A DNA stretch of 11,677 nucleotides from a bacterium (lineage in GTDB: Bacteria > Patescibacteriota > Minisyncoccia > UBA6257 > GWB1-50-10): positions 1-11,677 of the forward strand of contig JAJYXD010000066.1 in NCBI GenBank assembly GCA_021791135.1. Direction: 5' to 3'. A program made the translations under genes and the position numbers. Every line of letters begins with the position of its first letter. Positions within the stretch are counted from its first letter, which is position 1. The notes beneath the pieces were generated by a model that saw nothing but the letters and a program-made list of their open reading frames with translations, ran no database searches and was not told the DNA's origin. Of the stretch, positions 1-6,929 are shown in pieces.

Positions 1-1
1 C

Positions 2-118
2 GGCGAGGACAGAACTCCGTTCGAGCTATCTTTAGAATACACCGCCAGATTGGCAACTTTGAACCGCAGTAAAATAAAGGTTTCTGGTTCCAAATATCGC
101 CGAACTCGGCAATATTAA
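2..118 (+). CDS. C-terminal fragment of an unidentified protein
   Basis: An open frame enters from the left edge and ends at TAA (116-118), giving the last 38 residues of a protein. The tail is rich in Arg and Lys (for example KIKVSGSKYRR near the end), which would suit a nucleic-acid-binding tail. I do not recognise the family. It lies 72 nt upstream of the restriction-modification gene pair in the same orientation, so it could be a component of the same defence locus or an unrelated gene. The start lies outside the window. The coding call rests only on the uninterrupted frame and its protein-like composition. Confidence 0.35.
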   Translation, partial: GEDRTPFELSLEYTARLATLNRSKIKVSGSKYRRTRQY

Positions 119-156
119 AGTTATGAACAGAATGAACCTTGGAAGTTTTTGAATAC

Positions 157-184
157 TTGATACAATTGAATTAGCGACTATTTA
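157..184 (+). promoter_or_regulatory. Candidate promoter of the R-M unit (leaderless)
   Basis: TTGATA (157-162) resembles a -35 box. It is followed after 16 nt by TATTTA (179-184), a weak -10. A start point about 7 nt downstream would fall on the A of the ATG at 191. No Shine-Dalgarno sequence precedes that ATG. TATACT at 185-190 is a closer -10 match but lies too near the start codon. The assignment is by inspection only. Confidence 0.3.
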
Positions 185-190
185 TATACT

Positions 191-2371
191 ATGTCAACTT
201 TTCTAGAAGCAAAAAATGAGTTCGATAAGAAATATGGCAAGGACGCTATTTTGGAGCGTTCTATTGTTTCAGTTGACGGAAAGTATCTCGCGGATATCTC
301 GCTAAAAAATAAAAAGGGAGAGCCGAGTGAGGAATATTATAAGTGGCAGTTCATTTCTGCACTAACTCATAGCGGCCTGTACTCAAAAGACTATTTAGGT
401 GTAGAGGTTTACTTCCCGAAAGGAAATAAAAGTTCAGCACCAATTAAAATTGACACCTGTATTTTTGATGACAAGAAATGGGTTGACTTCTATGAGAAAT
501 GGAGAAAATCCAAAGATGATGATGCTGTCGAATGGCTAAGGCAACATCTCGTTGGGACAATTGAGTTTAAAAAATCCGATGGCAAAGATATCAAAACCGT
601 TTTTACCTCTCAAGTTAAACCAGAATTAAAAGAATCTGAAAGCAACTACTGTCTCGGATTTTATTATGATAGTGAGCGACTTTATATTTTTCAAAAGAAA
701 AATGGAACAGTTTTGCGATACGATGAATCAAAAAATCAAAAGAAAGATAAAAGCAATACCTCTCAGTTATCACTCGATTTAACAGATAGCTATACCTATG
801 TCCCATCTTTCGAGGCCCTTAAAAAGCGCGTCAACGCTACCCTAGAAATTGATCGGAGCAAACGAACCGTTGATGATCTTGATCCGATAACTGGTGCGGC
901 AAGCTCGCAAATCAGCGAAGCAGTTTCGAGCATACTTAAGACTCTAGACAGAGTTGGACTTCGCAATCCCCGCGGATACGAGATTTTGGTTGAGATGCTC
1001 GCTCTTAAGATCTTTGACGAAAAACGTAGCGATGAGTATAAAAAGACCGCTTCGGATAAAAAACATTTGAAGTTTTATCAAACTGAACCAGAAAAAGCAA
1101 TTTTGAGCTTTTTCATCACAGATATAGAGAAACAATTTTTCAAACTCAGCGATAAGGATGTTCAATCTTTTATTGAACGTATCCGCAATCTCTATAACGA
1201 TGCGGCGGAGAAATACAATATTATTCTCAAGCCCGTAGATACAGCCACGATCAACTGGCAAGACGAGAGTCATGTTAGGGCCATTGGTTCTGTAGTAGAA
1301 AATCTGCAAGATTACAGCTTTATTAAATCTGCCGATACAGACTTATACCAACTGGTTTTTTATAAATTTGCAAACGAATTTACAAAAACTGATAAAGCAC
1401 AATTTATTACTCCTCTAAAAATCATCGATTTTTTGGTGAAGATAGTAAATCCAGGAACCGGAGAAACAATAATTGATCCTACTGTTGGCATCGCTGACTT
1501 TCTCTCAATGAGTTTTGTCAATTCAAAAGGAACTTTAGATGACCACAATATTTTTGGCGTTGATAACGATGATCAAATGATAAAACTTGCCCAGCTGAAC
1601 ATGCTTCTTAATGGCGATGGTAACGCTAACTTAAAATATCAACCAGACAAAGGATCGTTGCTGTATAAATTCAATACAAAAAAAGAACTTGTGTCTTTGG
1701 ATGTAAAGTTGCACAAGAAAGGAAACTGGGATGATTGGGTGGACAGCACGAAATTGATGAAATTTGATGTAGTGCTTACAAATCCTCCATTTGGTGAAAA
1801 TAGAAAATTTGAGCCAAAGAATGAGAACGAAAAAGCAGTAGCCGAGCTTTATGAGCTTTGGGATACTGCTCGTTCTGGTAATTGGATGGATCCCGGACTA
1901 CTTTTTCTTGAAAATGCCTATCGTGTCCTCAAGACACAGGGGCGTTTGGGCATCGTTCTGTCTAATTCCATTGCTTCGATTGACCGTTGGGAAGTGGCTC
2001 GCAAATGGCTGGCAAGTAAATTAAGAATTGTCGGGCTATTTGACTTGCCTCCAAACATTTTTGCAGAAACGGGAGTAAATACGACAATTCTCGTGGCCTA
2101 CAAACCGAGTGATGATGAGCTCCAAAAGCTTAACAAAAATGGGTATGAGGTGTTTGTAAAAGATATTCAGCGAATCGGGTATGAGGTGAGAACAGCGAAT
2201 CGCGTTAAATACTTCAATCCTGTGTATAAAATTGATGAGAGCGATTTTGAGATTGTTATCAATGAACAAGGCGAATCAATGCTTGACGAAGAATTTAGTG
2301 AAACTATCGACAAATTTAGAAAATGGGCACTTTCGCAGGAAGAAACTCTGAAGAAGCTATTCTTGAAATAG
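191..2371 (+). CDS. Type I/IIB-like restriction-modification protein: N-terminal nuclease domain fused to N6-adenine DNA methyltransferase
   Basis: This 726-residue protein has two parts. Residues about 40-175 resemble the HsdR N-terminal / PD-(D/E)XK nuclease fold: D88 in IKIDTCIFD, E125-x-K127 in GTIEFKKSD, then Q141 and a Tyr-rich strand. Residues about 230-640 form an HsdM-type gamma-class amino-methyltransferase: helical region, QFITP (404-408) before the SAM pocket, motif I DPTVGIADFL (429-438), motif II-like FGVDNDDQM, and the catalytic NPPFG (531-535) that flips and methylates adenine. Separate HsdM proteins are usually about 500 residues, so the extra N-terminus is the nuclease. Motif I departs from the usual DPxCGTGGFL. 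The specificity gene follows after one base, implying translational coupling. The arrangement matches BcgI-type enzymes, where cutting and methylation share one subunit. The methyltransferase call is firm; nuclease activity is inferred. Confidence 0.85.
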   Translation: MSTFLEAKNEFDKKYGKDAILERSIVSVDGKYLADISLKNKKGEPSEEYYKWQFISALTHSGLYSKDYLGVEVYFPKGNKSSAPIKIDTCIFDDKKWVDFYEKWRKSKDDDAVEWLRQHLVGTIEFKKSDGKDIKTVFTSQVKPELKESESNYCLGFYYDSERLYIFQKKNGTVLRYDESKNQKKDKSNTSQLSLDLTDSYTYVPSFEALKKRVNATLEIDRSKRTVDDLDPITGAASSQISEAVSSILKTLDRVGLRNPRGYEILVEMLALKIFDEKRSDEYKKTASDKKHLKFYQTEPEKAILSFFITDIEKQFFKLSDKDVQSFIERIRNLYNDAAEKYNIILKPVDTATINWQDESHVRAIGSVVENLQDYSFIKSADTDLYQLVFYKFANEFTKTDKAQFITPLKIIDFLVKIVNPGTGETIIDPTVGIADFLSMSFVNSKGTLDDHNIFGVDNDDQMIKLAQLNMLLNGDGNANLKYQPDKGSLLYKFNTKKELVSLDVKLHKKGNWDDWVDSTKLMKFDVVLTNPPFGENRKFEPKNENEKAVAELYELWDTARSGNWMDPGLLFLENAYRVLKTQGRLGIVLSNSIASIDRWEVARKWLASKLRIVGLFDLPPNIFAETGVNTTILVAYKPSDDELQKLNKNGYEVFVKDIQRIGYEVRTANRVKYFNPVYKIDESDFEIVINEQGESMLDEEFSETIDKFRKWALSQEETLKKLFLK

Positions 2372-2372
2372 T

Positions 2373-3872
2373 ATGCGCTACGTTGATATACCACAAAAGG
2401 TAAATATACATGAAATATTGGGGAACAAGTCCTCTTTTTCACCACACAATTACAAAAAGGTTATTTTAGGGGGAGAAAACTATAAGACAGTCAAGGATTT
2501 TCTTACAAGTGATTTGGTGAATGGTGAAGAAGTCGGGTCAGATGCATATTTGCGAAAATCTCATAAATTTTTTATAAGGAACAAATCGTTACAGCAAGAT
2601 ACTTTTTTATTGAGCCTTGTTGGGGATAGCGTTATTCCGATATTACCAAGTAAGTTTGTTAATCTCGGATTGCAAGAGGGCGACCTAGTGATATCGAAAG
2701 ATTCCAATATTGGCGAAACTATAATTTTGGATAAAAATTATCCAAACCACATGCTTTCAGGTGGCCTGTATAAAATGCCGGTTGAGAAGCACAAATATTA
2801 TCTTTTCGCTTTTCTTAAGCATGATTTTTTCAGAACACAGTTAAATTTTTTAGTGTCAAAAGGCGCGACAATAAAGCACGCCAAAAGACTTTTTCTTGAC
2901 TGTTTAATACCACTACCAAATCAAAAAGATTCAGAAAAGGTAATTGTCTATCTCGAGACTCTTGTTCGGCTTGCCATCAACAAAGAGAAAAAGATTAAGG
3001 AAAACGAGGAATTGATATTTGCTTTGATTGAGAAGGAACTTTCTTCGCACCAAAAAAACAAGGAATTCAGGTATAAGTTTCCCGATTTGCAGACGATACT
3101 TGCTACATCACGAATTGACGCAGGCTTTTATTGTGAGGATTATTCTCAAAAACAGTTTTCTATTAGGAATTATGTCAACGACGCGGGAAGCGTTGAGGAA
3201 TGGAGTTTTGAGATTGGACGAGGACAGAATCTCCAGGTTTCTGCAATTGGGAATAGTATTTACTCCGACCAAAAAAAAGAAAACTTTTATGTTTTAGTTA
3301 GACCGACGAATCTTTCAGACTTTGGAACTGTAACAAAATATGAATATCTTGGGAATTCACGTGAGCTAGATACAATATCGGAAGGAGATATCATTTTTTC
3401 AGCTGAAGGCTCTGTCGGTAAATGTGTAATGTTCGCAAATCCAAAACAACGAATGATCACCAACATTCATGGAATTGTACTTAATAAGAAGAATCATGAT
3501 ATAGATGAGAGTGCTTTTGTCTGCTGTTTTTTACGTTATCTTAAAAATCTCGGCGTATTAGATTATATTTCAGTCGGTGGACAAGGCGGTAGCTTGGCAA
3601 TGAAATACTGGGCTGAGGTGAAAATACCATTCTTCCCCAAGAATAAACAAAGAGAGGTATCAAAGTTTTATTATGCCCCCGCTGATTATAAAATAACTAA
3701 AGGTGACCTTCCAAGTATAGAAGAATATGATCGAAAGATAAACGAAAAAATAGGCATTCTACAGCTTGACGAACAAGTTAAGATTTTAAAAGAAAAAATC
3801 AGTGATGTAGTTGATGCAATTGTTGGTGGGAGTATAGTGGATATTGAGTTTGGTTTTACAGACAAGTTTTAG
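2373..3872 (+). CDS. Restriction-modification specificity subunit (HsdS-like), two target-recognition domains
   Basis: This 499-residue protein selects the DNA target for the upstream nuclease-methyltransferase. It has the HsdS layout. A first target-recognition domain covers about residues 30-182, with a LQEGDLVISKDSNIG strand-turn and an IPLP exit. A helical spacer rich in Lys and Glu follows (about 186-228). The second recognition domain covers about 240-422, with the parallel ISEGDIIFSAEGSVGK motif and an IPFFP exit. A second helix closes the protein (about 450-485). The repeated pattern supports recognition of a two-part target. The ATG at 2373 lies one base after the upstream TAG with no Shine-Dalgarno sequence, so translation probably depends on coupling. 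The N-terminal 25 residues are unusual for the family and could be an adaptor. The target sequence cannot be predicted. Confidence 0.85.
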   Translation: MRYVDIPQKVNIHEILGNKSSFSPHNYKKVILGGENYKTVKDFLTSDLVNGEEVGSDAYLRKSHKFFIRNKSLQQDTFLLSLVGDSVIPILPSKFVNLGLQEGDLVISKDSNIGETIILDKNYPNHMLSGGLYKMPVEKHKYYLFAFLKHDFFRTQLNFLVSKGATIKHAKRLFLDCLIPLPNQKDSEKVIVYLETLVRLAINKEKKIKENEELIFALIEKELSSHQKNKEFRYKFPDLQTILATSRIDAGFYCEDYSQKQFSIRNYVNDAGSVEEWSFEIGRGQNLQVSAIGNSIYSDQKKENFYVLVRPTNLSDFGTVTKYEYLGNSRELDTISEGDIIFSAEGSVGKCVMFANPKQRMITNIHGIVLNKKNHDIDESAFVCCFLRYLKNLGVLDYISVGGQGGSLAMKYWAEVKIPFFPKNKQREVSKFYYAPADYKITKGDLPSIEEYDRKINEKIGILQLDEQVKILKEKISDVVDAIVGGSIVDIEFGFTDKF

Positions 3873-3886
3873 GACAACATATCCAT

Positions 3887-4291
3887 CTATTTAATCGAAT
3901 AATCTATCTCGTTCTTGCCCTTGTCTGACTTCGGCTTTGGCACCTCGAACCATTCGGGACGAACTTTGTAGATAGCCCGTAGTTTCTGTATACTTCTATC
4001 AATATCCGCGAACTTGAGCCACTTTCTTGGTTCAAAGTTCTGGGCATCGTCCCCGCCAATAAAATTGAGTACACCCTTGTGGCGTGCTCAATCTTCTCAA
4101 AGGTTCCAGTAAAACCCTAAGGATTCGGCGCGAACAAAAAAGTGGGTAAGACCGGGCTGGGTAATAAGGTAGTCCCTCGTCGTGAACTCCTCTGGGTGCT
4201 TACCAAATATACTTATCTTCCTGGTATCGGTACACTCGGTAAGCAAGCACACACTTTTTTGTCGTGCCGAATCCGCAAAAACTTGTTTTTA
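3887..4291 (-). pseudogene. Degraded protein-coding remnant with two in-frame TGA codons
   Basis: On the minus strand one frame reads as protein-like sequence for about 400 nt, ending at TAG (3887-3889). It is broken by TGA at 4097-4099 and again at 4088-4090, with two codons between them (Glu, Asp). Before the stops it reads KISIFGKHPEEFTTRDYL and ends in LGFYWNL; after them it reads HKGVLNFIGGDDAQNFEPRK and ends in KNEIDYSIK. The same frame continues on both sides, so nonsense changes (TGG to TGA, or CGA to TGA) explain the damage without a frameshift. No in-frame ATG exists before the upstream TAA, which abuts the infB promoter, so the 5' end is also lost. I do not recognise the family. 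It fills the gap between the R-M unit and infB. Confidence 0.5.
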
Positions 4292-4311
4292 TAGGATTTA
4301 TCTGGTATTTT
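4283..4311 (+). promoter_or_regulatory. Candidate infB promoter with extended -10
   Basis: TTGTTT (4283-4288) is followed by a 17-nt spacer and TATTTT (4306-4311), preceded by TGG, which fits an extended -10. Transcription would start near 4318, only a few bases before the ATG at 4322. No ribosome-binding site fits in that space, so the mRNA would be nearly leaderless. The call is by inspection. Confidence 0.4.
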
Positions 4312-4321
4312 TACATGTGTT

Positions 4322-5749
4322 ATGCAGAAACGCCCTCCTATCATAGTGGTCATGGGGCACGTGGACCACGGCAAGACCACGCTCCTCGACTATATAAGGA
4401 AGACGAGTATCGCCTCTCGGGAAGCGGGCGGCATCACGCAGGCGATCGGGGCGTATGAGATCGTATATAAGGAAGAGAAGATTACTTTTATCGACACTCC
4501 GGGACACGAGGCGTTCTCGAATATGCGCGCCTACGGAGCACGGGTCGCCGATCTCGCGATTCTCGTTGTTGCTGCGGATGACGGCGTGAAGCCGCAGACG
4601 AAGGAGGCGCTTCAAGCGATCTTGGACGCGAAGATTCCCTTTGTCGTTGCGGTGAATAAGATCGATAAGAATAACGCCGACATCGAGCACACGAAGCAAG
4701 ACCTTTTCGCCGCGGGTGTTGCGCTCGAGGGGGAAGGCGGAAATGTCTCATGGCAGCAGATCTCCGCGAAGACGGGGGAAGGAGTAAACAATCTTCTGGA
4801 TCTGATTCTTCTTGCGACGGAGATGGAAGAACTCACCTTCGATCCCTCGGCTCCCGCATCCGGCGTGATTCTGACGAGCCGGCTCGACCCACGGCGGGGA
4901 ATGACGACGGGCGTCATCGTGAAAGACGGAACGCTTACGCGCGGTGCCGCGATCGCGACGCATCATGCGAAAGGGAAGATAAAATTTCTCGAGGACAGTA
5001 CGGGGAAAACGGTTGACTCGCTCGTTCCGAGCGCCCCCGCGCTCATTGTCGGATTTGAAGATATGCCGCAGGTGGGAGAGCCCTTCCTTGCGGGAACCGA
5101 AGCGCAGGTAACATTGTTTTTTACCTCAAAGAAAGAAAGGACCGCCCCTTCCGGGGTGCCTGAAGAAGAAAACGCCATCCGTCTCATCGTGAAGGCCGAC
5201 GAGATGGCCTCGCTCGAAGCGCTGAAACTCACGATCGAGAATCTGAAACTTCCCGCATCTCCGCGTTTCATCGATACGGGCGTGGGAAATATCACCGAGA
5301 CCGATGTGAAGCTTGCGGGAAGTACGAGTGCGCTCCTCGTCGGATTTAAGACGAAGATCGACAAGGCGGCGGAGAATCTCGCAAAGTCGCAGCACACGAT
5401 CGTTATCGATTCTCCCGTTATTTACGAACTCGGAAAGAAGATTCAGGAATACGCAAAAAAACTCATACCGAAGGAAGTCCGCCGCATTGAAGTGCTCGCC
5501 ACGTTCGGCGAAGCGAAGGGGAAGGAACGTGTGGTGGGAGGACGTGTGGTCCTGGGCCCGATCAAAAATCAGGAACATTTTGAAGTGTGGCAAAACGAAA
5601 AACAAATCGGCGAGGGAAAGATAATGAATCTTCAGTCGGGACGGAAGGACGTTCAGCTCGCCGAGACCAATCAGGAGGTGGGACTCCTCGTACAGACGAA
5701 CGACCCGATAAAGGCGGGATGTTTCCTTTTGTTCAGCGATCCGGAATAA
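4322..5749 (+). CDS. infB: Translation initiation factor IF-2, minimal form lacking the N-terminal domain
   Basis: IF-2 is the GTPase that brings initiator fMet-tRNA to the 30S subunit and promotes 50S joining in the cytoplasm. All G-domain motifs are present: G1 GHVDHGKT (12-19), the switch region GGITQAIGAYE (36-46), G3 DTPGH (58-62), G4 NKID (112-115) and G5 SAK (148-150). The beta-barrel domain II, domain III and the fMet-tRNA-binding C2 barrel (about 390-470) follow. The 475 residues compare with 890 in E. coli. The protein starts 11 residues before G1 and has none of the IF2_N or linker region that binds the 30S subunit in other bacteria. Upstream sequence belongs to a minus-strand remnant, so this looks native rather than a truncation. 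rbfA begins 13 nt after the stop. GC content is clearly higher than in the R-M genes before it. Confidence 0.97.
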   Translation: MQKRPPIIVVMGHVDHGKTTLLDYIRKTSIASREAGGITQAIGAYEIVYKEEKITFIDTPGHEAFSNMRAYGARVADLAILVVAADDGVKPQTKEALQAILDAKIPFVVAVNKIDKNNADIEHTKQDLFAAGVALEGEGGNVSWQQISAKTGEGVNNLLDLILLATEMEELTFDPSAPASGVILTSRLDPRRGMTTGVIVKDGTLTRGAAIATHHAKGKIKFLEDSTGKTVDSLVPSAPALIVGFEDMPQVGEPFLAGTEAQVTLFFTSKKERTAPSGVPEEENAIRLIVKADEMASLEALKLTIENLKLPASPRFIDTGVGNITETDVKLAGSTSALLVGFKTKIDKAAENLAKSQHTIVIDSPVIYELGKKIQEYAKKLIPKEVRRIEVLATFGEAKGKERVVGGRVVLGPIKNQEHFEVWQNEKQIGEGKIMNLQSGRKDVQLAETNQEVGLLVQTNDPIKAGCFLLFSDPE

Positions 5750-5762
5750 CTTTTCTAACGGG

Positions 5763-6056
5763 ATGAGGCCTTTTCGAAATTTGAAGATGGCGAGCGTGAT
5801 TCAGGAAGAACTGGGTACTATTTTCGCGCGCGAATTCGACTTCAATGGCGCGCTTGTCACGATTTTAAGCGTGACGGTCGACGAAAAATTCGAAGAGGCA
5901 AGGGTACGAATCGGTATCCTTCCGTTTGAAAAGGAAATCGAAGTGTATACAATGGTAGAGAGCAAACGGAAGGAGCTCGAACATAAACTTCTCCGAAAGC
6001 TCAACGTAAAGCCACTGCCGCACTTGAAGTTCGAGATTGCATCACGCGGGGCGTAG
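5763..6056 (+). CDS. rbfA: Ribosome-binding factor A
   Basis: RbfA binds immature 30S subunits near the 16S rRNA 5' end and helps late maturation. This 97-residue protein has the family outline: an N-terminal helix (ASVIQEELGTIFARE), the strand TILSVTVDEKFEEARVRIGI where RbfA proteins have a VTVTxVxxSxDLxxAxVYV-like segment, a long helix (about 60-78) and the closing LPHLKFEIAS, matching the usual xPxLxF. It is shorter than most (about 110-130 residues), mainly at the C-terminus. The place directly after infB is the classic arrangement, which raises confidence. No Shine-Dalgarno sequence precedes the ATG at 5763. An internal ATG at 5787 would give an 89-residue protein that still keeps the whole domain. 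Confidence 0.88.
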   Translation: MRPFRNLKMASVIQEELGTIFAREFDFNGALVTILSVTVDEKFEEARVRIGILPFEKEIEVYTMVESKRKELEHKLLRKLNVKPLPHLKFEIASRGA

Positions 6057-6070
6057 AACCTAACACGACG

Positions 6071-6817
6071 ATGACCATAGATTCAAGGGGTGGTCACAAT
6101 AGACACTCCTTTAACAAGGAGTTTTTTAAAGTCTGGTCCGATAAGATGGCGTATGTACTAGGTTTCTTGGTTGCCGACGGAAGCGTAACGGATGCAGACG
6201 CTTCATCAAGGACCCAATATATTGAATTTACAAACACCGACAAGAAAATAATTGAAAAAATACGAGACGCATTACAATCAAAACACCCCCTACAGTTTCG
6301 GAAGCCGAGAGTTACCAAATATCCCGACGGAGCGTTCCATAAAAGTTCTCCAATATTTAGATTGAGAATAGGAAGCAAAGAATTGTTTGCGGACATACTC
6401 AAACTCGGTGTTATCCCCCGCAAATCCAACGTAATCACATTTCCAAAAATACCACCCAAACACCTTTCTCATTTTGTGAGAGGTTATTTTGATGGTGATG
6501 GATGCATCTATATCGAATATAGAAAGAGGGGAGACGAGGAAGCGCCAAAGAGAATGAGGACTATTTTTACAAGTGGAAGTCAACAATACTTAGAAGGGCT
6601 AAGGGAAGAACTTTCGATGGTAACTGATATGGGTAAGGGGAATATGTATTATGAGCATCGTGCTTTTCGGCTTGTATATGACACCAACGAGAGCAGAAAG
6701 CTGTTTAGATTTATGTATAGGGGCAAGAGAGATTTGTTCCTCAAAAGAAAGTACAACATCTTCAAAAGTTATAAGATAAGTAGACAAAGGACGAGAAAAA
6801 CTGTTAAATCAAATTAG
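6071..6817 (+). CDS. LAGLIDADG homing endonuclease, two-motif (monomeric) form
   Basis: LAGLIDADG proteins cut long DNA sites and spread their own gene or a host intron. Two copies of the signature helix are visible: YVLGFLVADGS (D36 catalytic) and FVRGYFDGDGCI (D143 catalytic). Each is followed by a beta-rich half (about 48-115 and 148-215), so the 248 residues can fold as a pseudo-symmetric monomer. The C-terminus is strongly basic. Both acidic metal-binding residues are intact. The gene is AT-rich compared with infB-rbfA before it and the AI-2E gene after it, which suggests transfer. It stops 7 nt before tRNA-Cys, and no intron or intein boundary is evident, so it appears free-standing. 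The ATG at 6071 lacks a Shine-Dalgarno sequence; an internal ATG at M26 would leave the first motif only just intact, so the longer form is preferred. Confidence 0.85.
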   Translation: MTIDSRGGHNRHSFNKEFFKVWSDKMAYVLGFLVADGSVTDADASSRTQYIEFTNTDKKIIEKIRDALQSKHPLQFRKPRVTKYPDGAFHKSSPIFRLRIGSKELFADILKLGVIPRKSNVITFPKIPPKHLSHFVRGYFDGDGCIYIEYRKRGDEEAPKRMRTIFTSGSQQYLEGLREELSMVTDMGKGNMYYEHRAFRLVYDTNESRKLFRFMYRGKRDLFLKRKYNIFKSYKISRQRTRKTVKSN

Positions 6818-6824
6818 AACTCAC

Positions 6825-6896
6825 GGCGCCGTACCCAAGTGGTTAAGGGAGGGGTCTGCAAAACCCCCATCGCGAGTTCGATTCTCGCCGGCGCCT
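6825..6896 (+). tRNA. tRNA-Cys (GCA)
   Basis: This is a full 72-nt cloverleaf. The acceptor stem GGCGCCG pairs with CGGCGCC. The D stem is CCC/GGG. The anticodon stem GGGGT/ACCCC encloses the loop CTGCAAA, with anticodon GCA at 6858-6860. There is a 4-nt variable loop. The T stem GCGAG/CTCGC encloses TTCGATT. The discriminator is T at 6896, as expected for cysteine tRNAs. CCA is not encoded (CAC follows), so nucleotidyltransferase must add it. Confidence 0.95.
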
Positions 6897-6915
6897 CACA
6901 CGAAAAACGTGCGAG

Positions 6916-6924
6916 TACTATATA
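6916..6924 (+). promoter_or_regulatory. Candidate -10 element before the AI-2E gene
   Basis: TACTAT (6916-6921), overlapping TATATA (6919-6924), lies 5-8 nt before the ATG at 6930. Transcription from it would begin at or next to the start codon. No clear -35 is seen, and read-through from tRNA-Cys is equally possible. Confidence 0.25.
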
Positions 6925-6929
6925 CGACG

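Noticed and set aside
944..1309. Minus-strand open frame opposite the methyltransferase gene
   Set aside because: A 121-codon antisense shadow without motifs, inside a strong coding region.
4088..4099. Recoding of TGA as glycine or tryptophan, as in some CPR or Mycoplasma lineages
   Set aside because: Over 3000 codons of intact genes in the window contain no in-frame TGA, and a small gene ends in TGA. Nonsense mutation of a decaying gene is simpler.
4963..5605. Two minus-strand open frames opposite infB
   Set aside because: They lie fully within a confidently identified gene and are explained by its codon pattern; no motifs are visible.
6057..6824. Homing endonuclease lying in an intron of tRNA-Cys or in an intein
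   Set aside because: tRNA-Cys is complete and uninterrupted, no 5' exon is found upstream, and the endonuclease has its own start and stop without splicing motifs.
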